Shown in pieces: positions 17,871 through 29,847 of a stretch of 40,045 bases of DNA. Source of the DNA: Nocardioidaceae bacterium. Lineage in GTDB: Bacteria; Actinomycetota; Actinomycetes; Propionibacteriales; Nocardioidaceae. Numbering within the stretch: the stretch's first letter is position 1; each line of letters begins with the position of its first letter. The translations under genes and the position numbers were made by a program. The stretch lies in NCBI GenBank assembly GCA_013695785.1, contig JACCZT010000034.1:1-40045 (forward strand), read 5' to 3'. Under the pieces are notes generated by a model. It ran no database searches. It saw nothing but the letters and a program-made list of their open reading frames with translations, and was not told the origin of the DNA.

Positions 17871-18020
17871 ATGTCCTTCACCGTCCGCGCCGCCGAGGCC
17901 GCCGAGCAGACCCGTGAGCTCCCGATCGAGCCGTGGGCAGTCGGCCTGCTGTCCTTCGTCGTGCTCGTCCTGCTGCTGCTCGCGGTGCTGTCCTTCGGCA
18001 AGGGGCGCGAACACACCTGA
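17871..18020 (+). CDS. Small single-TM membrane protein (49 aa), not in the supplied ORF track
   Basis: ATG 17871 to TGA 18020: [49 protein letters not shown]; stop overlaps the nadD ATG (TGATG). Confidence 0.75.
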   Translation: MSFTVRAAEAAEQTRELPIEPWAVGLLSFVVLVLLLLAVLSFGKGREHT

Positions 18021-18691
18021 TGAGCCTGCCGCACATGGGTGTACGCCGCCCACGGATCGGCGTCATGGGCGGCACCTTCGATCCGATCCACCACGGTCAC
18101 CTCGTCGCCGCGAGCGAGGTGCAGGCCTGGTTCGATCTCGACGAGGTCGTCTTCGTCCCCACCGGTCGCCCCTGGCAGAAGCACGAGCGTGTGGTCTCGC
18201 CAGCTGAGCACCGTTACCTGATGACCGTGGTCGCCACCGCCGCCAACCCGAGATTCTCCGTCAGCAGGGTCGACATCGACCGGGACGGTCCGACGTACAC
18301 GATCGACACGCTGCGCGACCTCAAGGCTGAGTTCGCCGGTGCCGAGCTCTACTTCATCACCGGCGCGGACGCCCTTGCGGCGATCCTCACCTGGCGCGAC
18401 CACAACGAGATGTTCGAGCTCGCCGAGTTCGTCGGGTGCACGCGGCCCGGGCACAACATCGACGCCGACACCCTCTCTGGACTGCCCGGCGACCGGGTGA
18501 CGATCGTGGAGATCCCGGCGCTGGCGATATCGTCGACCGACTGCCGTGAACGGGTCCAGCGCGGCGAGCCGGTGTGGTACCTCGTTCCCGACGGTGTCGT
18601 GCAGTACATCGGCAAGCATCAACTCTACCGCTCACCGCCCCCCGCACCTGTGCCCCACTCCACGACCAGCACCCCGAAAGGATCGGAGTGA
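18020..18691 (+). CDS. nadD: Nicotinate-nucleotide adenylyltransferase
   Basis: [24 protein letters not shown]-terminal [28 protein letters not shown]. Confidence 0.96.
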   Translation: MSLPHMGVRRPRIGVMGGTFDPIHHGHLVAASEVQAWFDLDEVVFVPTGRPWQKHERVVSPAEHRYLMTVVATAANPRFSVSRVDIDRDGPTYTIDTLRDLKAEFAGAELYFITGADALAAILTWRDHNEMFELAEFVGCTRPGHNIDADTLSGLPGDRVTIVEIPALAISSTDCRERVQRGEPVWYLVPDGVVQYIGKHQLYRSPPPAPVPHSTTSTPKGSE

Positions 18692-19059
18692 CCGCAACTG
18701 ATCGCGCGCTCGAGCTCACCCGTGCCGCCGCGGCGGCGGCGACGGACAAGCTCGCCAACCAGGTCATCGCCTTCGACGTCTCCGACCAGCTCGTCATCAC
18801 CGACGTGTTCGTCATCTGCTCAGCCGGCAACGATCGCCAGGTACGTGCCATCGTCGACGCCGTCGAGGAGCGTCTGCTGGTCCTCGGCGCCAAACCGGTG
18901 CGGCGCGAGGGGCAGCGAGAGGGCCGTTGGGTGCTCCTGGATTTTGCGGACATCGTGGTGCATGTCCAGCACGAACAGGAGCGGGCGTACTACGCACTGG
19001 AGCGGCTGTGGAGCGACTGCCCTGCCATCACTCTCGCCGGCCCCGACGGGCAGCAGTGA
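18688..19059 (+). CDS. rsfS: Ribosome silencing factor RsfS
   Basis: [36 protein letters not shown]...[35 protein letters not shown]. Confidence 0.96.
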   Translation: MTATDRALELTRAAAAAATDKLANQVIAFDVSDQLVITDVFVICSAGNDRQVRAIVDAVEERLLVLGAKPVRREGQREGRWVLLDFADIVVHVQHEQERAYYALERLWSDCPAITLAGPDGQQ

Positions 19060-19688
19060 GACGACGCATCGTGCTGTGGCGCCACGGGCGTACCCAGTGG
19101 AACGCCAAGGGCCTGGTGCAGGGCCAGACCGACACCGAGCTCGACCATGTCGGCCGCCGTCAGGCACGGTCCGCCGCGGCGCGGCTTGCCTTGCTGGAGC
19201 CGGTACGAATCGTGAGCTCGGACCTGGCGCGCGCCCACGACACCGCCACCGTGCTCGGCGACATGACTGGCGTGGCTGTGGAGAAGGATCAACGGCTCCG
19301 CGAGATGAGCTTCGGCCAGCGCGAGGGCAAGACCTTCGACGAGGCGATGGAGCAGTTCCCCGAACAGATGCGCCGCTGGCTCGACGGTGACGACACCAGG
19401 TTCGCCGGCGCCGAGACCTACGCAGAGGCGGGTGCTCGGTTCTCGCACGCGGTCGAGGACGTCGCCGGGCGGCTCGGCGACGACGAGACCGCGGTCGTCG
19501 TCGCGCACGGTGCTGTCCTGCGGGTCGGGATCTGCGCCTTTCTCGGGCTCCCACAGGAGTTCTGGGTCAAGCTCGGTGGCTTCAACAACTGCTCGTGGAC
19601 GGTGCTCGGAGAGGGTCGCGGCGGTTGGCGGATCGAGGAGTGGAACGCCGGCTCGCTGCCCACTCCGGTGCTGTCCGACGACGAGTGA
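19056..19688 (+). CDS. Histidine phosphatase family protein (possible GpgP-type phosphatase by synteny)
   Basis: RHG motif LWRHGRTQWNAKGLVQGQTDTELDHVGRRQA; nadD-rsfS-phosphatase order resembles M. tuberculosis Rv2421c-Rv2420c-Rv2419c. Confidence 0.9.
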   Translation: MRRRIVLWRHGRTQWNAKGLVQGQTDTELDHVGRRQARSAAARLALLEPVRIVSSDLARAHDTATVLGDMTGVAVEKDQRLREMSFGQREGKTFDEAMEQFPEQMRRWLDGDDTRFAGAETYAEAGARFSHAVEDVAGRLGDDETAVVVAHGAVLRVGICAFLGLPQEFWVKLGGFNNCSWTVLGEGRGGWRIEEWNAGSLPTPVLSDDE

Positions 19689-19745
19689 CCCGGGTTCGCG
19701 CGCCGGTGCCGCAGCGGTTAGGATCGACCTCGCTCGCGAGAGCGC

Positions 19746-19821
19746 GGGGCTATGGCGCAGTTGGTAGCGCGCTTCCATGGCATGGAAGAGGTCAGGGGTT
19801 CGAATCCCCTTAGCTCCACCA
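19746..19821 (+). tRNA. tRNA-Ala (anticodon GGC), CCA encoded
   Basis: Cloverleaf: acceptor GGGGCTA/TAGCTCC, anticodon arm CTTCC-ATGGCAT-GGAAG, T arm AGGGG-TTCGAAT-CCCCT, ACCA end. Confidence 0.96.
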
Positions 19822-19869
19822 CTCCGACGGCTTGCCACACCGCAGCTACACGACCACGCAGGGAGCCGC

Positions 19870-22015
<2,146 letters not shown>

Positions 22016-22023
<8 letters not shown>

Positions 22024-24490
22024 GGCGCGGCACCCCAGCACGCCGACCGCGACCTACCGGCTGCAGCTGCACGCCGGCTTCGGCTTCGACGACGCACGCG
22101 AGCTGGTGCCGTACCTCGCGCAGCTCGGTGTCTCACACCTGTACCTCTCGCCGATCCTGCAAGCCGCGACCGGGTCGCTGCACGGGTACGACGTCGTGGA
22201 CCACGCCCGCGTCAGCGCCGCGCTCGGTGGCCGCGAGGCTCTGACGCATCTGTCGGAGGTCGCGCATGCACACGACCTCGGCATCGTCGTCGACGTGGTG
22301 CCGAACCACATGGCGCTCGTCGCTCCCGAGCACGCCAACCGGGCGCTGTGGGACGTGTTTCGGCTGGGCCGTGTGGCACCGACCGCGCACTGGTTCGACG
22401 TCGACTGGGAGCACACCGGCGGTCGGTTCGGGCTGCCGCTGCTCGGTGACACCGTGGACGCCGAGCTCGAGGCGGACACCCTGCGGCTCGACGTGCTCAG
22501 ACCCCAGGAGGCGGCCGGGCTCGGCGGCCAACCGGTGCTGCGCTACTTCGACCACGTCTTCGCGCTGGCGCCGGGCAGCGTTCCGGACACGGGGGACTCA
22601 CCGGCCTCGGCCGATCTGCGCCTGGTGCTCGAACGCCAGCACTACCGGCTGTCCTCGTGGCGGGAGAAGACCCAGACGCTCGCGTACCGCCGGTTCTTCG
22701 ACGTCGACTCGCTCGTCGCCGTGCGCGTCGAGCTGCCCGACGTCTTCGACGACACCCACCGACTGCTCATCGACCTGCACAGCGCCGGCGTCGTCGACGG
22801 TTTCCGCATCGACCATCCCGACGGTCTGGCCGACCCGCAGCGCTATCTCGAGCGGCTTCGAGACGCCACCGGTGGAGCGTGGGTGGTGGTCGAGAAGATC
22901 CTGGAGGGAGACGAGTTGCTGCCGCAAGGGTGGGCGTGCGCCGGCAGTACGGGGTACGACGCGCTGCGCGCGGTGCAGCAGGCACTCGTCCCACCGACCG
23001 GTGACGAGCTGCACAAGATCTGGGTCGAGATCGGTGGGAGTGCGGACCTGCACCTCGTGCAGCAGCGGGCGAAGCGGGAGGTCGTGCAGACCCTCCTGCA
23101 ACCTGAGCTGCACAGGCTCGTCCGCGTCGCCGTCCAGGCAGCGGCCGACGACGGTGAGGTCGTCGACGCCGACCGGATAGGCGACGCGCTGGGTCAGCTG
23201 CTCGTCCAGGTCGACGTCTACCGCGCGTACGTCCGACCGGGCCACCGTGTCGACGAGGCCTCCGCCGCTCGCCTCGCCGCGGCGCATGAGCGCGCACGCA
23301 CGGACCGTCCCGACCTCGCGGCAGAGCTGGCGCTGCTCGTACGGCTGCTGCTCGACACCGAGACCGCCAGCCCAGCTGGCCGCGACCTGATCGTGCGCTT
23401 CCAGCAGACCTGCGGACCCGTGATGGCCAAGGGGGTCGAGGACACGACGTTCTACCGCTGGCACGAGCTCGTCGCCCTGAACGAGGTCGGCGGCGACCCG
23501 GCGGATCTGCACGACCCGAGCGTCCAGCCGCTGCACGCCTGGGCTCGTCGGCAGGCGGCAGGCCACCCGTACGGGATGACGACGTTGTCGACCCACGACA
23601 CCAAGCGCAGCGAGGACGTTCGCGCCCGACTGCTCGCGGCCGCCGGCGACCCGGCGGCCTGGTGTGCCGCCTGGGAGCCGGTGCGCGCCGCCGCCGGCCA
23701 CGCCGGTGTCGACGCGCCCACGGCGTACCTCCTGCTGCAGACCGTCGTCGGCACCTGGCCGATCGACCACGAGCGACTCGAGCGCTACGTCATCAAGGCA
23801 ACCCGCGAGGCCAAGCGCCGTACGACGTGGACCGACCCCGACGTCGAGTACGAGGCCGCCGTCACCCGCCTCGCCCGACAGGTCGTCGACGACCCCGGCC
23901 TGCACGGGCCCGTGGTGGCCCTGCTGTGCGCCACCGAGGACGCGGTGCGCGCCACCACGTTGGGGGCGAAGATCCTGCAGCTCACCGTGCCCGGCGTACC
24001 CGACACCTACCAGGGCTGCGAGATCGTGAACCTCTCGCTCGTCGATCCCGACAACCGCCGCCCGGTCGACCACGACGAGCTCCAGCGGCGTCTGACCCGC
24101 CTCGACGCCGGTGCGCGGCCCCGTGACCTGCATGATGAGAAGCTGCTGGTCACCTCGCGGGCTCTACGTCTGCGCCGCCAGCGTCCCGACCTGCTGGGAC
24201 CGCACGCAACCTACGAGCCCCTTCCTGGGTGCGGCCCGCACCTGATCGCGTTCCTGCGCGGCCCGCAGGACCCCGCGGCCGACGGCGCGGCGCTGGTGAC
24301 GCTCGCCACGCGATGGCCCACCGGGCTCGCGTCGACCGGCGGCTGGAGGGACGTGACGGTTGCCTTGCCGTCGGGGCGCTGGGCCGACGTGCTCACCGGT
24401 GCTGAGGTCGACGGTGGCGTCCAGCCGGTCGCCGACCTGCTCGAGCAGCTGCCGGTGGCACTGCTGGTCCGACAGCTTGCGCCGGCATGA
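22016..24490 (+). CDS. treY: Malto-oligosyltrehalose synthase
   Basis: TYRLQLHAGFGFDDARELVPYLAQLGVSHLYLSPILQAATGSLHGYDVVDHARV; GFRIDHPDGLADP; YGMTTLSTHDTKRSEDVRARL. Confidence 0.96.
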
Positions 24491-26259
24491 CCACGGGGAC
24501 CCGGCCACGGGTGTGGGCGCCGGCTGCCCAGCGGTCGGTCGACCTGGTGACGCAGGACGAGACGCTGCCGATGGACCGGCGCGCCGGTGACTGGTGGGAG
24601 AGCGAGCACGAGCTCGCGCCCGGCACCCGGTACCGCTTCGCGCTCGACGACGGCGACCCACATGCTGACCCGCGGGCGCTGCGGCTGCCAGATGGCCCCG
24701 ACGGGCCCTCCGAGGTCGTGGACCTGGGGGCGTACACCTGGGGCGACGCCGAGTGGCGCGGGGTGCAGCTGTCCGGTGCGGTCCTGTACGAGCTGCACGT
24801 CGGCACGTTCACGCGCACGGGTACCTTCGACGCCGCGATCGACCGGCTCGACGACCTCGCCCGGCTCGGCGTCGACATCGTCGAGGTGATGCCGGTCGCC
24901 AGCTTCCCCGGTCGGCACGGCTGGGGCTACGACGGCGTCGGCCTCTACGCGGTGCACGAGCCGTACGGTGGTCCCGCGGGTTTTCAGCGGTTCGTCGACG
25001 CGTGCCACACCCGCGGTCTCGGTGTCTGCCTCGACGTCGTCTACAACCACCTCGGCCCCAGCGGCAACCATCTGGGGACGTTCGGCCCTTACTTCACCGA
25101 CAAGTACCAGACACCGTGGGGCGCGGCGGTCAACCTCGATGACGCCGGCAGCGACGAGGTCCGTGCGTACGTCATCGACAACGCCCTGATGTGGTTGCGC
25201 GACTTCCACGTCGACGCGCTGCGGCTCGACGCCGTGCACGCCCTGCGCGACGACCGGGCGGTCCACCTGCTCGAGGAGCTGTCGACCGACGTCGACGCAT
25301 TGTCGGTGCGGGTCGGGCGACCGCTGTGGCTGGTGGCGGAGTCGGATCGCAACGATCCTCGCACCACCACCCCCCGCGCCGCTGGTGGGCTCGGCATCCA
25401 CGCGCAGTGGGCCGACGACGTCCACCACGGCCTGCACGTGCTGCTCACCGGCGAGAAGCGAGGTTACTACGCGGACTTCGCCGAGCCGGGGGCGCTGGCC
25501 AAGGTGCTGACCGGGGTATTCCTGCACACCGGCACCTGGTCGTCCTTCCGCGGTCGAACCCACGGTCGCCTGCTGGACCGGGTACGCATGCCCGGCTGGC
25601 GGTTCGTGGCGTCGCTGCAGACGCACGACCAGGTCGGCAACCGTGCCGTCGGTGACCGGCTGTCGGCGTCGCTCGACCCCGGGACGCTCGCCGGTGGTGC
25701 GGCGCTGCTCCTGACTGCTGCCACCACGCCCATGCTGTTCATGGGTGAGGAGTGGGCCGCCTCGACGCCGTGGGCGTACTTCACCGACCACACCGACCCG
25801 GTCCTCGCAGCGGCGGTGCGCCAGGGCAGGCGCGACGAGTTCGCCGCGCACGGCTGGGACGGCGATGACGTACCCGACCCCCAGGACGTCTCGACCTTCG
25901 AGGCATCGCGACTGGACTGGGACGAACGCCGGGAGGCGCCGCATGCCCGGGTGCTCGCGTGGTACCGCGACCTGATCGCGCTGCGCCGGGCCCGGGCCGA
26001 CCTGCGTGACCCGCGGTTGGACCGCGTGGTCGTACGCCATGACGAGGCCGGCCGTACCGTCGTCGTCGAGCGCGGGGCACACCGGGTCGCCGTAAACCTC
26101 GCCGCCGACCCCGCGCTGCTCGATCTGGACACCGACGAGGCGTTGTCGATCCTGCTCGCGTGGGAGGCCGATGGCACCGTCGTGGACGGCACCGGCGTAC
26201 GTCTGCCCGGCCGCAGCGCCGCGGTTCTCGGACCCGTCCGGGCACCGACGTCGGGCTGA
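24487..26259 (+). CDS. treZ: Malto-oligosyltrehalose trehalohydrolase
   Basis: LYELHVGTFTRTGTFDAAIDRLDDLARLGVDIVEVMPVASFPGRHGWGYDGV; LRLDAVHAL; SLQTHDQVGNRAVGDRL; overlaps the treY stop. Confidence 0.96.
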   Translation: MTTGTRPRVWAPAAQRSVDLVTQDETLPMDRRAGDWWESEHELAPGTRYRFALDDGDPHADPRALRLPDGPDGPSEVVDLGAYTWGDAEWRGVQLSGAVLYELHVGTFTRTGTFDAAIDRLDDLARLGVDIVEVMPVASFPGRHGWGYDGVGLYAVHEPYGGPAGFQRFVDACHTRGLGVCLDVVYNHLGPSGNHLGTFGPYFTDKYQTPWGAAVNLDDAGSDEVRAYVIDNALMWLRDFHVDALRLDAVHALRDDRAVHLLEELSTDVDALSVRVGRPLWLVAESDRNDPRTTTPRAAGGLGIHAQWADDVHHGLHVLLTGEKRGYYADFAEPGALAKVLTGVFLHTGTWSSFRGRTHGRLLDRVRMPGWRFVASLQTHDQVGNRAVGDRLSASLDPGTLAGGAALLLTAATTPMLFMGEEWAASTPWAYFTDHTDPVLAAAVRQGRRDEFAAHGWDGDDVPDPQDVSTFEASRLDWDERREAPHARVLAWYRDLIALRRARADLRDPRLDRVVVRHDEAGRTVVVERGAHRVAVNLAADPALLDLDTDEALSILLAWEADGTVVDGTGVRLPGRSAAVLGPVRAPTSG

Positions 26260-26286
26260 GACTGTCCTTTACACCGCCAGGTGGCC

Positions 26287-26306
26287 TAACCTACGGTGAC
26301 GTAACC
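26287..26306. promoter_or_regulatory. Candidate operator/promoter element upstream of the acyl-ACP desaturase
   Basis: TAACCTACGGTGACGTAACC: inverted repeat TACG-gtga-CGTA (26292-26303) flanked by TAACC direct repeats, 21-40 bp upstream of the ATG. Confidence 0.35.
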
Positions 26307-26326
26307 AAGACGATAGGTGATTCTCG

Positions 26327-27277
26327 ATGTCCCAGACGGACCTGACCCAGACCGAGCTCTTGCTCGAGCTCGAGACTGTCGCGGAGGAAAACCTCAACCG
26401 ACACATCCGGACCGCACAGGACTGGTTCCCGCACGAGTACATCCCCTGGAGCGAGGGCCGCACGTTCGACGGCCACCTCGAGGGGGAGCCGTGGTCGATC
26501 GAGGACAGCGAGATCTCGGACGTCGCCCGTTCGGCGATGATCGTCAACCTGCTCACCGAGGACAACCTGCCGAGCTACCACCACGAGATCGCCGTCCTGT
26601 TCGGGCGCGACGCCGCCTGGGGTGACTGGGTGCACCGGTGGACCGCCGAGGAGGGGAGGCACGGGTACGCGATCCGCGACTACCTGCTCGTCAAACGGGC
26701 CGTCGACCCCGTCGAGCTCGAGGAAGCCCGGATGCGCCACATGTCGACCGGGTACGCCAACGCCACACCCAACGATCTGGTCGCCTCGCTGGCGTACGTC
26801 TCCTTCCAGGAGCTCGCGACCCGCGTGTCGCACCGCAACACCGGCCGAGTGACCGGTGACCCGGTCGCCGACAAGCTGCTGGCGCGGATCGCGGTCGATG
26901 AGAACCTGCACATGATCTTCTACCGCAACCTGCTCGGCGCTGCGCTGGAGGTGTCGCCGGACCAGACGATGGTCGCGATCAACCACGTCGTCCAGAACTT
27001 CGCGATGCCCGGTGCCGACATCGCCGGCTTCCAGCGCAAGGCCGTCGAGATGGCGGTCGCCGGAGTCTATGACCTGCGCCAGCACCGTGACGACGTCGTC
27101 GCGCCGGTGCTGCGGTACTGGAAGGTCTTCGACATCGAGGGGCTCGGCGCCCGAGGTGAGCAGGCGCGTACCGAGCTCGCGGCCTTCATGGAGACCCTCG
27201 AGGCGAACGCGCAGCGGTTCGAGGACCGCCGCGACGCGCTCAAGGCGCGGTTGGAGAGCCGCCGCGCCTCGGCCTGA
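26327..27277 (+). CDS. Acyl-ACP desaturase (ferritin-like diiron, fatty acid desaturase type 2)
   Basis: ELETVAEENLNRHIRTAQDWFPHEYIPWSEGRTFDG; diiron-ligand motifs TAEEGRHGYAIRDYL and AVDENLHMIFYRNLL. Confidence 0.93.
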   Translation: MSQTDLTQTELLLELETVAEENLNRHIRTAQDWFPHEYIPWSEGRTFDGHLEGEPWSIEDSEISDVARSAMIVNLLTEDNLPSYHHEIAVLFGRDAAWGDWVHRWTAEEGRHGYAIRDYLLVKRAVDPVELEEARMRHMSTGYANATPNDLVASLAYVSFQELATRVSHRNTGRVTGDPVADKLLARIAVDENLHMIFYRNLLGAALEVSPDQTMVAINHVVQNFAMPGADIAGFQRKAVEMAVAGVYDLRQHRDDVVAPVLRYWKVFDIEGLGARGEQARTELAAFMETLEANAQRFEDRRDALKARLESRRASA

Positions 27278-27336
27278 GACCGCACTTGGGCACAGGTGGC
27301 GGGCGGGGCGTTCGCGTCGCACTTCACCGGGCGTAC

Positions 27337-27425
27337 CGTCACCTCACCGAGGTTGCATCCCAGGTGAGGTGACGCCGTACCAGGAGAACCTGGTACAGCG
27401 GTGACTCAGCAGGGGTGCAGCTGAG
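27337..27425. repeat. Cluster of three consecutive inverted repeats (hairpins)
   Basis: CGTCACCTCACC(27337-27348)/GGTGAGGTGACG(27363-27374); GTACCAGG-AGAA-CCTGGTAC (27377-27396); CTCAGC(27405-27410)/GCTGAG(27420-27425). Confidence 0.85.
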
Positions 27426-27446
27426 CGCACGTCCTACAGTTGGCCC

Positions 27447-27977
27447 ATGTCGACCGACGACCACGCGAGCCGCGAGCTGCTGACCGATTCGTTCCAACGC
27501 ATCGCCGACCTCGTGGTGGGCGTCACCGACAACCTCGCCGCCGCGACCGCCGCCTATCGGTTGGACGCCGAGGCCAACACGGTGGCCTGGCTGGTCTGGC
27601 ACCTCAGCCGTATCCAGGACGACCACGTCGGCGACCTGGCCGGGTCGGAGCAGGCTTGGACGTCGGCCGGTTGGCACGAGCGCCTCGAGCTTCCGTTCGA
27701 GGTCGCCGACACCGGCTACGGCCACACCCCCGAGCAGGTCGCCGAGGTGCAGGTAGCTGCGGAGCTGGTCGCCGGCTACCACGCGGACGTGCACCGCCGG
27801 ACGCTGGCGTACGTCCGATCGATCGACGGCAGCGAGCTCTCCCGGGTCGTCGACGACTCGTGGAACCCGCCGGTGACCGCCGGTGCGCGACTCGTGAGCG
27901 TGATCGGCGACGCGCTGCAGCACCTCGGACAGGCGGCGTACGTCCGCGGTGTCGCCGAACGCAGTATCTCCTCGTGA
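27447..27977 (+). CDS. DinB/DUF664 family protein (mycothiol-transferase-like fold)
   Basis: VAWLVWHLSRIQDDHVGDLAG, SVIGDALQHLGQAAYVRG: metal-binding His pattern of DinB/DUF664. Confidence 0.85.
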   Translation: MSTDDHASRELLTDSFQRIADLVVGVTDNLAAATAAYRLDAEANTVAWLVWHLSRIQDDHVGDLAGSEQAWTSAGWHERLELPFEVADTGYGHTPEQVAEVQVAAELVAGYHADVHRRTLAYVRSIDGSELSRVVDDSWNPPVTAGARLVSVIGDALQHLGQAAYVRGVAERSISS

Positions 27978-28849
27978 CACCGCGGGTAGGCGTCGTCGTC
28001 CTCACCCAGGGCAAGCGTCCGGACGACCTGCGCGTCGCTGTGGAGTCCGTGCTGGCGCAGTCTGCGGTCGACCTCGACGTGGTGTGCGTGGGCAACGGCT
28101 GGGAGCCGGCCGGACTGCCCGGCGAAGTACGCACACTCGCCCTCGCCGAGAACGTCGGGATCCCCGCGGGACGCGCGGCAGGGGTGCCGCACGTGAACGG
28201 CGAGCTGCTGCTGTTCATCGACGACGACGCGCGACTGCTGGACGACGACTTCCTGTCGGACGTCGCTGCGAGGTTCGCGGCCGATCCTCACCTCGGCATC
28301 GTGCAGCCGCGGGTCGACAGCCCCGGGCCCACCTCGGCGCCCACGCGGTGGATCCCGCGGATGCGCAAGGGTGACCCGAGGCACTCCTCGCCGGTGTTCT
28401 CGCTGTGGGAGGGCGTGCTGGTCGCCCGCCGCGCCGCCTACGACGCCTCCGGCGGCTGGGGGGCGCCGTACTTCTACGCCCACGAGGGCATCGAGCTGGC
28501 ATGGCGGGTCTGGGACGCCGGTTACACCGTCTGGTACGCCGGCGACCTGCGCTGCGAGCACCCGGCGATCGACCCCGCCCGACATCGTGCCTACTTCCGC
28601 CTCAACGCGCGCAACCGGGTGTGGTTGGCCCGCCGCAACCTCCGCTGGCCGTTCTCCTGGCTGTACGTCGGCTCGTGGACCGCCGTCCAGCTGGTCCGTA
28701 CGGTACGGCGGCCCGCGACGTGGGGCAGCCTGAGACCGTGGTGGGGCGGCTGGCTCGAAGGGTGGCGCAGCGACCCGGGCGGTCGCCGCCCGCTGCGCTG
28801 GTCGACGATCTGGCGGATGACCCGGCTCGGCCGCCCACCGGTCATCTAG
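27974..28849 (+). CDS. Glycosyltransferase family 2 protein
   Basis: GVVVLTQGKRPDDLRVAVESVLAQS...IPAGRAAGVPHVNGELLLFIDDDARL (GT-A, DDD); GTGA overlap with the preceding stop. Confidence 0.9.
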   Translation: MTPRVGVVVLTQGKRPDDLRVAVESVLAQSAVDLDVVCVGNGWEPAGLPGEVRTLALAENVGIPAGRAAGVPHVNGELLLFIDDDARLLDDDFLSDVAARFAADPHLGIVQPRVDSPGPTSAPTRWIPRMRKGDPRHSSPVFSLWEGVLVARRAAYDASGGWGAPYFYAHEGIELAWRVWDAGYTVWYAGDLRCEHPAIDPARHRAYFRLNARNRVWLARRNLRWPFSWLYVGSWTAVQLVRTVRRPATWGSLRPWWGGWLEGWRSDPGGRRPLRWSTIWRMTRLGRPPVI

Positions 28850-28895
28850 GCTGCCGAGACCTAGGCTGCCGACATTCAGACTGCCGACATTCAGT
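28846..28895. repeat. 15-bp-period degenerate tandem repeat between convergent genes
   Basis: ctaggctgccgagac|ctaggctgccgacat|tcagactgccgacat|tcagt; contains the stop codons of both converging genes. Confidence 0.85.
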
Positions 28896-29847
28896 ACGTG
28901 TCGTAGTCGTCGTCATCGTCGTCGACGCGGCGCGGCCGTTCGGCCTTCTTGTCCTTGTTGCGGGTCTCGCGTGAGCTGGTGCCGTCGTTGCTCTCGCCAA
29001 CGGTGGAGGGGTCGTCGGCGATTGCCCGCTCGCGGTCCTCCTTGCGCTTGCTGACCTGCTCGCGACGCAGCTCGGCGGCCTCGTCGGAGTCGGCGTGGTA
29101 CTGCTCGAGCACCTCGGCGATGGGCGCGTCCATGATCAGCTTGCCTTCTTGCATGTACAGGCCCCGGCTGCAGAAGCGCTTGAGGTCCCGCGCGTTGTGC
29201 GAGACGAGGAACAGCGTGCGTCCGTCGTCGATGAGCTCCTCGATGCGTTCCCAGCACTTCTCGCGGAATGCCCGGTCGCCGACGGCGAGGACCTCATCGA
29301 CCAGCAGGATGGGCTCCTCCAGGCGCGAGACGACGGCGAACGCGACTCGTACCCGCATGCCAGAGGACAGGTGCTTGTAGGGGGCGTCCAGGAAGTTCTC
29401 GATCTCGGCGAACTCGACGATGTCGTCGAAGCACCCGGCGACCTGCTCCTTGTTCATGCCGTGCAGCCCTGCGGTCAAGGTGATGTTGTCGCGCACGGTC
29501 AGGTCCCCGACGAAACCGCCGGTGATCTCGATCAGCGGCGCGACCCCACCGCGCACCTCCACCGTGCCGTCGTCGGGCATCAGGACGCCGGCGAGCGCCT
29601 TGAGCAGGGTGGACTTGCCCTGGCCGTTGCGTCCGATCACCCCGATCGCCTCACCGTGCTGGACGTCGAAGGTCACCCGGCGCAGCGCCCAGAACTCCCC
29701 GGCCCGCACCCCGGACTGGCCCTTGAACAGCAGGTCGCGAACACTACGGTTGCGTCGCGACTTGTGGAAGCGGACCGAGAGGCCGTCGACCGAGATGACG
29801 GGCTCGGCAAGCGCGCTGTCGGTAGCGCCGGTGGTCTGGGTGGGCAT
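28891..29847 (-). CDS. ABC transporter ATP-binding protein, Wzt/TagH-like polysaccharide exporter
   Basis: Walker A GVIGRNGQGKSTLLKALAG, signature HLSSGMRVRVAFA, Walker B EPILLVDEVLAVGD; next to a TagG-like permease. Start ATG 29847. Confidence 0.94.
   Translation of the reverse strand: MPTQTTGATDSALAEPVISVDGLSVRFHKSRRNRSVRDLLFKGQSGVRAGEFWALRRVTFDVQHGEAIGVIGRNGQGKSTLLKALAGVLMPDDGTVEVRGGVAPLIEITGGFVGDLTVRDNITLTAGLHGMNKEQVAGCFDDIVEFAEIENFLDAPYKHLSSGMRVRVAFAVVSRLEEPILLVDEVLAVGDRAFREKCWERIEELIDDGRTLFLVSHNARDLKRFCSRGLYMQEGKLIMDAPIAEVLEQYHADSDEAAELRREQVSKRKEDRERAIADDPSTVGESNDGTSSRETRNKDKKAERPRRVDDDDDDYDTY

Noticed and set aside
19746-19821. tRNA-Ala as an integrative-element attachment site
   Set aside because: No integrase nearby and I could not find a duplicated tRNA 3' end in the window; downstream genes look native.
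24211-26082. 623-aa minus-strand ORF opposite treY/treZ
   Set aside because: Shadow ORF spanning two well-supported genes.
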